The notes: a model not told the origin generated them from the letters alone. DNA of 64,000 nt from Canna indica (GCA_034359265.1 CP136890.1:97923501-97987500); one strand, 5' to 3'; positions 1 through 11,340 are shown, counted from the first letter of the stretch. Numbers and translations are program-made.

Positions 1-486
1 GTGTAATTGACCATCAAACACGGGTATATCAATCTTCATTTTTTAGTCAGATAACTCTGGATTAAGAGGGTACCTTCCTTGTTGATTAAATGGTGAGATG
101 TTTCGTGGATTGACCTGCTGGTGAAATCGTCGAGGGGGGCGGCACAACGATCGTGGCTTCAATCTCATCATCAGAATCCAGATCTCGACGGCTCATCGAA
201 GGCCAAAGCTGATGCGACAATGGTTCATCAGGATCATAATGTTCGGGTCATCGATTCGAATTCGGATGGGAGTAAGATGCCCCGACATGAGGGCGTCGAG
301 GCGATTCCCTATTCCTTGATCGCACCGGAGCGAAGCTGATTTTAGTAGGCGAAGGGGTCGCGCGATGGCTTGCCGCACTTCCAGAGTAAGGTCGTCCACC
401 TTGCGATGTATCTCATGCATCTCCTTCCAGAGAAACTCCAGCGAGATTGCAGATTTGGAGGAGTTACCGTCGGCGGAGTTGGTCAT
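1..486 (-). pseudogene. Ty3/gypsy gag N-terminal fragment, runs off left edge
   Basis: Read on the minus strand, an ATG at 486 opens a 97-codon frame with an acidic, helical start (KEMHEIHRKVDDLTLEVRQ). This is the sort of coiled-coil leader that precedes gag in plant Ty3/gypsy polyproteins. Near the left edge another minus frame gives MKIDIPVFDGQL, close to the conserved gag entry motif of the type (K)xDIPxFxGxL that precedes the retrotransposon gag domain. The two parts are in different frames and stops lie between them, so the copy is decayed. The element continues beyond position 1. The assignment rests on recalled family motifs and is moderately sure for the class only. Confidence 0.5.
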
Positions 487-562
487 CGTGGTCGGCGATG
501 ATCATACCAAATTGATGTAGCAGCTTAAACAATCCAATTAAGAATTCAAATTAGCAATCGGC

Positions 563-872
563 AGCTGAACTGAAAGCTATTTCATTCATCAGAAACCCTC
601 AATCGAGAGTATTCAAAATAGTGGTCTAATTACAAAGAAAATGGATCTAATTCAAATTACAAAGATACAAATTTAAATACTACCCGCAGTTGAAAAAAAT
701 TGCAATTGCGGATCCTTGATTTTCAACATAACTTGGATTAATGACACGTGTCCATTATTAACTATAATCGATCTGTACTGTGAACAAATGTAAAACTAAA
801 AGCTCTAAAACCTTTAGATTGCTTAAACAGAATTAATGAAATAAAATGAAAAATTAAAATGGATGTCCATGA
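563..872 (+). repeat. solitary copy of the 3' module of the 40.6-45.3 kb array unit
   Basis: From cagctgaactgaaagc onward this stretch follows the last third of each array unit nearly base for base (compare 44062-44340). It includes the segments around ttcattcatcagaaaccct, tactacccgcagttgaa, tgtccattattaacta and tgtactgtgaacaaatg. It differs by scattered substitutions and an extra short block near 640. It lacks the SNF7-like exon and the NF-YC-leader-like part, so it is a single-module copy and not a whole unit. It could be the source of that module or a relative of it. Confidence 0.85.
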
Positions 873-1229
873 CTCTCCTTGAATTAAGTCTTTATCTTCA
901 TCAGTTTCACAGCAAGATTTCCTTCGCTGCAAACGCTCAAAGTCGTCTGCCTCATTTATACCGCAGAGCATGTCCTAACTTCGTCGGCCGCAGCGTCTGT
1001 GCAAGAGATCTTGTTTACCGCTCGCCTCTCCACGTAGTTCGCTCACCTTTTCTCCCACGAAACCATCTCTTCGCCCTTTTCTCCGTCTCGGTCTGACCAT
1101 AATTTGAATCTGTGTGAGCTTCGCTGAACGTGCACTTTTGTCTTGTAGCAAATTGAGCTCTACTTGGGCTAAGTCGTCAGATAATGGGCCAGCCCAGTTA
1201 AGGAGAATGATATAATCCAGTACCTGTCT
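873..1229. other. intergenic, upstream of YL1-like gene
   Basis: No supported gene. The sequence becomes more GC-rich towards 1230 and probably contains the promoter of the following gene. The short ORFs here have no recognisable product. Confidence 0.4.
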
Positions 1230-2094
1230 CTCGCAGCGAATCCTCTCTTGGCCTTGCGCTCGGGTTATCTCTCCCTGGTTCCCTCGGCGGCTCGGCGCAT
1301 TTGGAAGGGCATCCGGAGTGATTGAAGGTATCCGATATATTCTTCTAATTCTTTTCCCTCGCTTGCTGCAATTCTTTCCTCAATCCCTCTATCTCGCCTT
1401 GCGCCGACGTACTAGTGCTTCTGGATTTCATTCGGGAACCGTATGCTTTGTTGTCGGTCAAGGTTAGGGCAATATTCTCATTGTCTCTTGTTCTTCGAGT
1501 TGATAATCTTTTGGCGTCCGGAATTTCTTCTTCTCTGGTAGCTCAGTTTGGGCTATCTCTTTCTCTCTCGTTCTCTTGCTCGATGGTGAAAGACTCGATC
1601 CTTTTTTTTTACATTTATCTGTAGCAAAATTTCTCTAGCGATTGTTTCGGATCCTAAATTCCTTGTGCTTTTTTTGGACAATTGTTCGACAAAATTTTCT
1701 TTTTGATGTTAAAATCATACATGCTTTAATGAAAATTTCCAGGGTCTCTTCCCCTTTTCTCCTTATTTTCTTGAGAAAAAAATTATACCATATGTTCTGC
1801 GATGATGCTCTCTTTAGTCTTCCCACTTACTGCCTTTGCAAGAGGATTAGGGAATTCGCATATGTTTAGACGGCGTGGTTCAGAAGGGGCAGTAAATTTT
1901 GGATGGCGTAGTTTTTTTTTTCCATTTTGGGGGGCAATTTGAACATTTGAAAGACCGATTCTTGTAGAAATTAATTTTTTCTCTTATTTTTATGCTTCTA
2001 TTAAGTATTTGTTGTGTACCCTACTGATTGTATCCTGTGTTTAATGATGTTATTAATATACTGATCATTTGCAGATTTCTCAATCATAAGCATA
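1230..2094 (+). promoter_or_regulatory. 5' leader with intron, YL1-like gene
   Basis: A GC-richer leader exon ends GAAG|gtatcc at 1327. The likely leader intron runs 1328-2074, ending atttgcag, and 20 bases of leader then precede the ATG at 2095. The transcription start is inferred from composition only. Confidence 0.5.
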
Positions 2095-4975
2095 ATGTCT
2101 CTATCAAGCGCAACTGTGCCTACTCTCACCACTTCAGCTAATGGTTTTAGAGGTACATCCTCAACTGAATATGAATTTTATGATGATTTGATGCTGTAAA
2201 CATGATCTTATCATTCTAATGCAACTAAGAAATTGAACACTTCTAGAAAAGATGCTATAGATATGTATTTTCTAAGCACAAATTTTTTAATACTTGCTGT
2301 GAATTTTCAACCTAATAATGCATTGATGACACAGATTAATGGTGTCAGTGTAAAAGATGTTTTAAATAATATAAAGGTAGTTAGAGAAAGTTGATAATGG
2401 AAATAATAGAATTAAAAAGTGGATATTGCAAGAAAATAATGTTTATAAGCTTTGAATTGAAATTATACTATCTAGAAGGAATTTGAAGGAGCAATTAGTG
2501 GTGTAATTTGTAACTATTTTTAGCTCAAGACGTGGTGTGTGGTAATTATGTACTTGCTTTGCTGAGGGGAAAATATAATACAGAAAAAGTGATATATGCT
2601 TAATTAAGGTAGAATTCAAGATTCCCTAGAAAGGGTAAATGCTGATATGTAACTGTTACTGGATGGGTTATGTAATTAGCTGCAGATTATATAAATTTTC
2701 TAGAGATAAATTTGATGGGAAGTTTAAGAGGTAGGTGGGCAATCAACTTTGGTAGTGACAAAAGATGAATATGTAATGTGTACTTCCTTGCTTTGAGGAA
2801 GATTAATCAAAGAATCTATTTACTTGTTTACATAATTGATGATATCGTTTGAGGAGAAAACAGTAGGTTTATGCATAGTTTCTATAGAGTTGTTTATACT
2901 ATAAAGCTTATGTTTGGGTATTTTTAAACTGAATACTTTGGACATTATGAAAGAAATATTTTCTATAACTATATGGTGAAGCATATTCATTTTCGAATAA
3001 TAGTTAGTTGATACAAGATTTGGGAACTAAATGAATTCTTTAGTCATTATAGGTTACACCAAGTTCTAGTCTTGAGTCATTTCCAACATGCACAAAGTGC
3101 AGATGAAATTCTTAGTGATTTTATGCTGAAGTTCATAACAGGAGATGGATAAATATAAGTAAGAGGTGTAAATAAGATAAGAACTACATAGATGGTTTTG
3201 ATGGTACAATTAAATAAGTTAGAAATGTTGGGAAGAAATATTTAGGTTGGTTGGATGGTACAATTGAAATAAGTTAGCAAAAAATAATGGAGAAAACCCT
3301 GTTTTCTCCATTATTATTTAATAGAAGGTGAAACAAAGTATAGCACATGGTATTGATCTGGAAAGTTAAAGTGGATTTACTTAAGTAGCATACAATCCAG
3401 TAATGTACCACAACAGGAAAATCATTCTTGCAGGATCATTACCTTAGCACCATTTTACTTGTTTTCCCTATGCATTAGAATTCTCAGATTGTATGCAAAC
3501 TAGTGTATCTTGTTATGCAGGGGTACCAGCTCGAAGTGTCCAGTTCTCCAGCTCTAGTCTTGCATTGCCCTGCACCAAATGTCTGCCATTTCAACATACA
3601 CAGACTAAATTGGAAGCTAGACGACTACGATCTAGAACATTGATATGTGCTGCAGCCTTGGTACATTACTTGTAAATCTATTCTGAAAACTATTGCATGT
3701 GTATGTCTGTATGATGAGGTTTCATGGACTTTTGTTGTTATCAGCAGGAAGAAAGCAAGTTAAAACATTAGTTTCTTTAATTTCCCAAATTGCTTCCTTT
3801 CGTGCTTCTTGAACTCTTGTTCTACTCCATTACTACTCTTTATCACTAGTCCATAACTGAAATTTGGAGCTAATTTTCTAATTGATAACAATACCAAGAA
3901 GGGATGTGTGCCAGAGCTCAGTTTAATTGTCTAACTATTGTAGCAGAAGAGATTGAATCTTGTTTTCAAGTGTTGAAGCCAAGTACGAGTACTTTTCGTA
4001 TGATATGCCTCTACATTTGTTACTCTAACATTCATATTCAAAATATTTACAAAAATCTCAAATATATTTGCTGCATCGGGAATCTGGCTACTTCTGTGAT
4101 ATTATTTTACCGAAAAGATGCTTATGGTTTTCGTATGATATGCCTCTAAGTCTAATAATGTGATGAAAAAGAAACACCTTCTGGGGCTCCATGAGAATGA
4201 CATAGCATATGCGAAAATGAGTGCTCGGGTGCATGTGTTTTTATTAATATCATTATGTTTGAGGTATTCTAGATTATATTGTCCATTATTTGTTATATTT
4301 AGATTAATAGAAGGGTTCATTTTCTAAGGATTTAATCTAAAAATTCTTGTATAATGAATAAGTACCTAGATATGATGAGTTTGGTTGGATTAGGCCATTA
4401 GCTGCTTCTGCTGTTGTCCTCTTTCTTGCTCATGCTTGTTTTCTTTTAGTTGTAGTTCTTGGTGATCTATGACAGGTTTTCTCCTAGTGCATATAGCTGA
4501 ATGACAGATATTGATCCACATTTATACCTTTATTATGGTAGTTCTAAAATCTACAGTCTTTTTCTTCTGCAGAGTGCAAGATGTGCCGCAGAGGGGCAAA
4601 CCCAGACAGTCACGCGCCAATCATCAACGATAACAATTGCTCCTGTCCAAGGTGACAAATATATTAGATAATACCAAATTCTGTCTCTTGAGGCTAATAA
4701 TCATAGAATGATGACGACTAAATGAAAGGTCTCTTTTTTATACTTTCTACCATTGACGGAATGACTTGTGTGCAGGTAAGGAGAAGTCACCGGAGCTCGA
4801 CGATGGCGGAACAGGATTCCCCCCTCGTGATGATGATGGTGGAGGCGGTGGCGGCGGCGGTGGAGGGGGACACTGGTCAGGTGGCTTCTTCTTCTTTGGT
4901 TTTCTTGCCTTTCTAGGCCTTCTGAAGGATCAAGAAAGCGAGGGACCCTACAGGGAAAACAAAAGAAGATATTGA
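2095..4975 (+). CDS. YL1: YELLOW LEAF 1-like chloroplast protein
   Basis: Four exons join in frame: 2095-2152, 3521-3660, 4573-4651 and 4776-4975, giving 158 residues. All introns are GT-AG with matching phases (1, 0, 1). The first ~65 residues are rich in Ser, Thr and Arg with almost no acidic residues, as in a chloroplast transit peptide. The C-terminal exon reads KEKSPELDDGGTGFPPRDDD, then a run of about 11 glycines, HWSGGFFFFGFLAFLGLLKDQ and a basic end. From memory this tail is the hallmark of plant YELLOW LEAF 1, a plastid protein needed for accumulation of the chloroplast ATP synthase. The hydrophobic FFFFGFLAFLGLL stretch could touch or cross a membrane. The family name is recalled and not searched. 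The gene looks intact. Its 3' flank from about 5055 is duplicated at 22358. Confidence 0.7.
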
Positions 4976-5344
4976 TCCTCTTGCAATTTAGCCTACTCGT
5001 TACATCCAATACAATCGTGTGTTTTCATCTTTTATATCAAAGTGAAGGACTGCTTGTTTCACTAGAGTTGTTAATGTAGAGGATAAATATACCCCATTAA
5101 ACAACTCCATTTATGGATAGGATGAAATTCAAATCCAATTTGAGTTTGATCTTTTGTGAACCCTATGCTGCTGCTACTCAATGATTTCTTTTTTATTTGG
5201 CGACTGTTGGCAAGAGATGTATTTACAAAACTTCGCTGCAAATGATGCATCCCCAAGCATGAGAATAAAGAGGAAAAATAGCTTATTTAGATGTGAATTT
5301 ATATGATGAATCCACTCTTCAAGTCTGAACACATCTAATTTGCT

Positions 5345-5731
5345 TCTTTTTATATATATAAATATAGAATATATATATATATATATAGTAGGGTAAATTA
5401 TTGACATTTTCTGAGGTTTAGTAAAATTACACTGACCTCCTATCTATTTATAATTTTATCTTGTAATTCTCTTCCTCCTCTATTACGAAATAAGATTACA
5501 CAAATCTTTCTTGAGTTTTGTAAAATATTATATAAATCTTTCTTAAAAAAATTACTCAAGGGAGGAGATTGTAACCTGGATAAATAGAGAGAGGTCAGTG
5601 TAATTTTATTAAATCTCAAGGAAGATTAGTGTAATTTACCCAATATAGTATCGTGACCCTACTAAGTTTGAATTTTAGATTTTTAAAAAATATATAAGAT
5701 TTATCACCGACTGTAGTGCTCATAGTTGGTT
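5345..5731. mobile_element. 387-bp insertion flanked by a 19-bp direct repeat
   Basis: The 19-mer tgaacacatctaatttgct occurs at 5326-5344 and again at 5732-5750. The duplicate locus near 22635 has only one (slightly diverged) copy and no insertion. This is a filled site beside an empty site, with a target duplication of 19 bp. A duplication this long is usual for LINE/SINE target-primed insertion and longer than for most cut-and-paste elements. The insert begins with an AT-repeat stretch, which would be its 3' end if it is a minus-strand retroposon. Confidence 0.75.
5390..5642. mobile_element. foldback MITE nested in the insertion
   Basis: The left arm (gggtaaatta ... aaaattacactgacctcc ... 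ctattta) is repeated inverted at the right arm (taaatag ... gaggtcagtgtaatttta ... taatttaccc). Arms are about 65 bp with few mismatches. The flanks tatatagta and aatatagta look like an 8-9 bp target duplication with one mismatch. No coding capacity. Confidence 0.75.
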
Positions 5732-6270
5732 TGAACACATCTAATTTGCTCACAGACTACACATTTTTCGCTTTAAGGAGATGATAGGAGAAGATTTTAG
5801 TGATAATTAGTATTTTTATCGCTACTTTCCGGTTCGATCAGAGTTAGACTTCCATTGAAGCTTTGATGGCTGACCAAGATTTCAATTATTACTATATATC
5901 ACCATTAATATAGTATATGGCCTGAACCAGGGTTAAGTCTACGGAAGGCATAGATTGGTGTATACGATTAAAATACAATAAAAATATTTTAAGTATTTTA
6001 CGATTTTATATTAATATAAATATTGATTATTTATATTTTTAAATTATCTGAATTAAAATAAATTCATAACTTTTAATTCCTTATGTGTTAATTTATATAT
6101 TTTCTTCTATTAAGAAATCACATCTCAAAATTATTAAATAATTTGTCTAATTATAACAATTTTTATATGGGCAAATATTTTTTAAAAAAAATTAAAATTT
6201 ATACACTGCTGATTGAGTGGATAAATAATTTAAAATATGAGAAATTGAGAATCACAACTATTCGTCCAGT

Positions 6271-7190
6271 TTGGCGACCCGACAAAATTGCCGTCAATCA
6301 CAATAGAGTATTGATATATCTTTTTAAAAATATATTTAATAATTTTTCTAACCATTCATGGTGGCATAAGTTATAATTTCATCAACAATATTCTATTAAA
6401 TATGAGTTATAATGATCACTAATTTAATTACTTGCGTGATGCATGAGTTTTTCTAGTGGATATAATGTATCACATGGAAAACTAATACAAAAAATTAAAT
6501 AAATTTAAGTTATAATTATATGAACATTAATATATTCATATATATTACATAAAGTAGATAAGATGTAGGATTAGTAAAGTATTAAAAAATAGGATTAAGG
6601 CTTCACCATTTTTTTCAGCATTTCTGTTTTAAGATGTAGGATTAGTAAAGTATTAAAAAATACTGTTTGTCGTTTAACTTGACTTAGATTCCTCTATTTT
6701 CATTAATTATGGTAGAATATTACAAAATCTACTGTTTAATGGAGGTAGCATCTAGTTTTACTTGCATGTTATTTTTCAAATTTGTAAATATCATGAGGCT
6801 CCGCTGGTGTTTTAGTATTTGATTTTTTTTAAATCAAATTCTGCTTTGGTATTTGATTTTCCTTTTCTAAGTTGTGATTCATTTTACTCGGGAATTAAAC
6901 TTGGATCAATCAAGCTGATATGAAAAATATTATGTCTAATTTCAAGTGATGTCTTGTTAGGAAAATCCTCATCATAGGCCTAGCATGTTGCCCTATAAAT
7001 GCCTTCCATAGATCTCAGACCCTGGATATCAAATGTTCATTTAATTATGTGATCTTTTTCTCTCTGGCAACTTCTGATGCCATATTATCCAAAATAAAAT
7101 AAAATAAAGATTGATCTTGATTTCATCCAATATGCTACTCAAAATAATATTTTGTGTGAATTTGTTACTCTAAGAGTCTATTTTAATAAT
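6271..7190. other. AT-rich intergenic, no gene seen
   Basis: No supported coding sequence. A 31-bp motif beginning agatgtaggattagtaaagt occurs twice, near 6558 and 6633, as a short local duplication. This part is not clearly matched in duplication copy B. Confidence 0.5.
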
Positions 7191-7319
7191 TTATGGATAT
7201 TTAAAAAGAAAATCTCTGTTACTAACCGGTTTTGTACTCGGTTTCAGTTTTGGCTTCGGTTTCGGTTTCGGTTTCGGTTAAGCCCCCAAAAGGTGGTTAA
7301 TCGAACCGTTGCCATCCCT
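7191..7319. mobile_element. element end abutting the SNF7-paralogue leader
   Basis: A run of ggtttcggtttcggtttcgg repeats ends in a segment finishing gttgccatcccta at 7319. The reverse complement of this end (tagggatggcaac) resembles the TIRs of the other small elements in the window. In copy B the sequence upstream of the shared cgatcgatcgg is different (gtggaagccctaac), so the junction at 7319 marks where homology of the leaders breaks. The other end of the element was not found. Confidence 0.45.
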
Positions 7320-7487
7320 ACCCGATCGATCGGTTTGTTTTCTCTTTCGTGTGCGTCGATCTTAATAGATCGAGCTTATCATCAAGAGAGCCCTCCCAGG
7401 TTTCTTATTGGGTTAGGGGTTTTCTTTCGAGGATAGCTGCTAAAGATTAGCTTTCTTGCAGAGAGTATTGTTTATAAGCGGGTGAAG

Positions 7488-9873
7488 ATGTTTAGTTGGT
7501 TTTTAAGAAAGTCCAAGCAGCAAACCGAAGTCTTGGACATTATTGAGAAATTAAATGAGGTACTTCGGTCTTCCTTCTTTAGTTGCTTGATTTTTTTGAT
7601 CGTAAATTTACCTCAATGTTTGTTCGGGTATGGCATGATATAAGTATCATTACCTTCCAAGGCAAGACCAATTTATGGTCATTCCGGTTATAGCACTGGA
7701 AAAACCACGGACTGTAGGTAGATGAATTCTCCAGTTGCATTGCATGATTTATTTCGAATTCTTTTTCTACATGCTTTAGACAGTTGAGATGCTTGAGAAA
7801 GAGCAGAAAGTTTTCCGGAAGAAGTATGATGCTGAGATGGAAAAGGTTAAAGATATCACTAGAGCAAAAAATATGAGGGGTAAGATAAGCTTATATTATT
7901 CAGACACATGTTTATTTAATGATTCTGCATCATCTCTATAGCATTAACATATTATATATATGCTTTGTGGTTGTTCTGTTTGCCAAGTACCACCTCAAGT
8001 GTTCATGCTGTATAATATGTTGAACTTTTCCACTATGAAGTATGTGTACAAGGATGAACTAAGACTTTAGAGTTAGTACATACTAGGAATTCGACAATAT
8101 AAAAATTGATTAATCTCCAGAAATATAACATGATTGTTGAAACTTCCTCTTTCTGTATGTTTTGATCAGGGAAACTACTCCAACATAAGAACAATATTTT
8201 GTCCCACCCAAATTGGCTAACAATCTTTCAACGATTTTCATCTAATAATGAACTGCCTAGTTTTGCATTTGCAAAAATTATAATTAAATGCAAAAATTAT
8301 AATTCTAATTTCTTTGGAGTTTGATTACTCCTGCTCAATAGATTGACAGTGTTTAAGAACCAGCCCAGACTGCCTATTTGACCGAGAATTGGTCCTGAAT
8401 CTTTTTGGGGTTTAGCCTCAAGATCAGTTTGCTTATAATCAGTCAAAACCCTATCAAATCTAGACATTAAATGGTGATGATGAATGAAAAATCAATCAGC
8501 CTAGACCTGTTGATCCATAATTTCTATTTTTCTTAAATTTCTATTTTCATATTTTTCTTTTGACTAGGACATTTTGTAAGTGGCCTAGCCAGCTCAAGGC
8601 ATTCCTTCAGGGTACACCGCTTTCCATTATAGTATTTTTTATATTTATTTAATCAATAACATTTATGATATTACTGCTTGGTAATCACGAATCAGTGAAC
8701 CTCTTTTTTCACGGTGGTTTTACTTCCACCATGCTAATACTTATATTCTTCAAATTAATTTATCATGTTCATCTGTCTTTTTCTGTCATTATATTTATTA
8801 GTAGATTTTTTTCTTCCTGCAGCACTTGTTTAGTATATATGTCTTACATGGCATGATTTTTTTATTCTTTCAAGAATGTGTTTTTCTTCTTCATATCAGA
8901 AAATTAAACACGGAATTAAAGGCAATACTTATGCCTGCTCCCTTGATAGATGTTATCTTATTATTCATTTATCTTTTTTAACTATTGAAGAATTTTGTTT
9001 TCATTTGTATTAGCTCATAAACAATGTTTGAAGAGGAAGAGAATTTATGAAGAACAAATTGAGCAGTTTGAGAACTACAGGTTGGAAATACATGAACAGG
9101 TATTGATTTATGGAAGATGATTATGAATATGACTTTCCAATTTATGACCGTGATTTATGAGTTTACTTCTCTAAACGTAGAAGTCTCACTTGATATTTGT
9201 CTTGTTTTCTAGATTATAATGTTGAAAGGTGCAGAAGTTAGGACAAAGGTTGTTGATGCCTTGAGAATAGGAGATTCAACATTGGAGGCTGTTCAAAATG
9301 CAACGTTAGTAACTAAGACTTGTAATTGCGTATTTTGTTATTGTTCTTTTGAATGAACGCCCATTACTGCTAGACAAATGTATTACTGTATATCCTTTAC
9401 AGTCTTTGTGCTTAAATTTGTAAAACCAAATGTGTCGTTCCACCCAAATAATCAAATTTCTTGACCATGGCCTTAACCGAACCATTTTCCCCTCTAACAA
9501 TGCTTATTATGGTTGGCTCTTCACTGATTTTTATTGTCCACAAGTTGTTCTTTTACTCCTTACTATAGTTACTGCTATAGTTGACATTTGACAATACATC
9601 CCCATAACAATAAGAAAGATGCATTAATCTTATTTGTTGTCACTTTTTTGGTGCAGTAACTTTGATGATGTGGTCAAGCTTATGGATGAACATAAAAAGA
9701 TCATGAAAAAAATGGATGAAGCATTATTCACTTGTCTATTTCAGCCAGCTACAGCTGCTCCTGTTGCTCCAGTGCATGTTCCTGCTGATATACTACTACC
9801 AACTGGTCCTCCACGGAAAATAGCTCGCAAAGAAAGAGTGTTATCAGGTATAGCTATCAAAAAAGAAGAGTGA
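7488..9873 (+). CDS. divergent SNF7/VPS32 paralogue with altered C-terminus
   Basis: Five exons keep the splice sites and phases of the intact gene at 23745: 7488-7559, 7780-7879, 9014-9099, 9213-9304 and 9657-9873, giving 188 residues. Residues 1-115 align with plant SNF7/VPS32, the ESCRT-III filament subunit acting in multivesicular-body sorting at endosomes (MFSWFLRKSKQQTEV, TVEMLEKEQKV, KQCLKRKRIYEEQIEQF), but with many replacements. In the last exon, sequence after EAL runs into an intron-like remnant (ttcacttg) and then into the PAT..APVAPVHVPA segment. The acidic ELEAELEELEGAELEEQ block is missing, and the usual LAALQAEM tail is replaced by unrelated codons ending KKEE. It could be a dying copy or a variant subunit. 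An intact frame with intact splice sites is seen; expression is not known. Confidence 0.6.
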
Positions 9874-9900
9874 TATCAGGTATAGCTAGATGGTTCTCAG

Positions 9901-10389
9901 TCTTCTATTCAACTAACAGTTATGACTGCAGATGCATTTTTGAGAAGATACTCTCAGTCTCTTAACATCATTATTGAGCATTGTTGAACATGTGACCTAT
10001 TTCTGTATTTTATATTTTGATTTCTTCTCTCCTCTCTTCTCATATATCTGCAACTTTTCAATACTCTTGGATAGAAGCAGATTTCTTTCTCAAAAACAAA
10101 AAAACTATAGTAGCTAAGAAGGAAACTAGATTCAAGTGCCTTGCTATGATTCCCTATTCCAACAGGCATGGAAGGGGAAGACTCTTCCTGATATCTTGCG
10201 AGGAAGCACGCTCACCTACTATTTATTTGTATTAACCTACTACTGTTACTATATTCTGCTTTGTGCTGACCCTTGCCAAGAAGGCAAAGTATAAATGGGA
10301 CTTTATACTTTGCTTGATAGATAGTTAATTACAAGATAAAAAGATAATCCAGTTAATATAAATAAATATACATCTAAGATTTAACATAC
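9901..10389. other. intergenic after SNF7 paralogue, no gene seen
   Basis: Continues some 3' flank homology to copy B for a short distance, then becomes unique AT-rich sequence. The short ORFs here are not convincing. Confidence 0.4.
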
Positions 10390-10930
10390 TTTGTTTCATC
10401 CGAGGAAAGATCAAGAGATCCACATTCTCTAAATAATCGATTGAGAAAGCCCTGCATAAAAGGAAATTTAAATATTCCTATTTTTGAAACTAAGGATGGG
10501 ACAAAAGGCATTCAGAAAATGAAAAACTTCAAACTTCTTAATGCTGGTCCTTCAATTAAATGAAGAAGAGCTATAAAATTTTTTTCTCAAATAAAATACT
10601 ATCTGTTCAAAATCTGATCCAGAGTACCTTTATTCGTACTGCCATGACATTGCTTTGTCCTCGAGTTTTGGTTGTCTGAGATTTTCCCAACATCTGCACA
10701 TCGAACAGCTTCCCAATCTAATGAGTCCTAGTTCTCATCCGTTTTCTCATATTTGTAGCCATTAAAATATGCTTCATTCTTTAAACTATGCCAACCAAAA
10801 TCTTTGCTTTTCTTTCCTTTGCCAAGCAAATTCATGTCATCGGCCATCTTTTGACCTAACGTTTCTCTTTCCATCATGCTTACAATATTTTCTTTCAAAG
10901 GAAAGTTGGCAACATGTTTTAATCAAAGAA
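10390..10930 (-). pseudogene. DEMETER/ROS1-type DNA glycosylase fragment
   Basis: On the minus strand, 10930 down to 10628 encodes WHSLKNEAYFNGYKYEKTDEN, a stop, then DSLDWEAVRCADVGKISD, a one-base frameshift, then TKTRGQSNVMAVRIK ending at a good donor (AAAG|gtactc). A second exon begins after atgcag at 10451 and reads GFLNRLFRECGSLDL. This is the order seen in plant 5-methylcytosine DNA glycosylases (DME/ROS1/DML) at the start of the HhH-GPD domain (DWEAVRCADV ... IKxFLNRLxRDHGSIDLEWLRD). The catalytic HhH and the Fe-S cluster exons that should follow are not present below 10390. The internal stop, frameshift and truncation make this a pseudogene fragment. The intron is retained, so it arose from DNA and is not a processed copy. 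Confidence 0.72.
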
Positions 10931-11029
10931 ATCTCATGTTTAAATGAACTCAATCAATAAACCTTAATCACCTAATTTCAGGGGCAATATCAAAATTCTC
11001 TAGTAAAGGAAAGGAGGGAGACCAAACTT

Positions 11030-11340
11030 GTGAGCCGATGACGAGAATTTTCAAGGACCTCGAGGAGAAAAGTATCTACCTAGCCGAGGAGTTCCTCCCT
11101 CTCCTTCCGCGCCCCAGCGGCGGAGTCCACCGTCGAAGCGCCCTCGCTGCCGCATATTCCATGGGAAGGGAAGGAGGGTGAGAGAGCGAGGGAGGGGAGA
11201 CGCGGGCGGGATTCGCCTTCACTTCGCTAATTTTCTTTCTTCTCCTCGCCTCGTTTCTTCGTTCTGCGTGCGATTGAGAGATTGAGACTGGAGGAGAAGG
11301 CGGGTTTGCGAAAAAAACGAGGGAGAAAGAAGTTTAGCGG
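11030..11340 (-). other. GC-rich island resembling a gene 5' end
   Basis: Within AT-rich DNA this block is strongly GC-rich. On the minus strand it looks like a pyrimidine-rich leader followed by an ATG near 11164 (MEYAAARALRRWTPPLGRG) and a possible donor (CTAG|gtagat) near 11080. No family was recognised and no downstream exon was found. It may be a captured first exon. Confidence 0.3.

Larger units (their letters stand above)
5055..9900 (+). repeat. segmental duplication, copy A
   Basis: Sequence from the 3' flank of the YL1-like gene through the divergent SNF7 paralogue is repeated in the same order and orientation at 22358-26760. Matches include 5055-5340 with 22360-22645, 5735-6270 with 22640-23160, and 7312-9888 with 23570-26740, introns included. 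Copy A carries insertions absent from copy B (5345-5731) and differs at 6270-7312. Confidence 0.85.
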
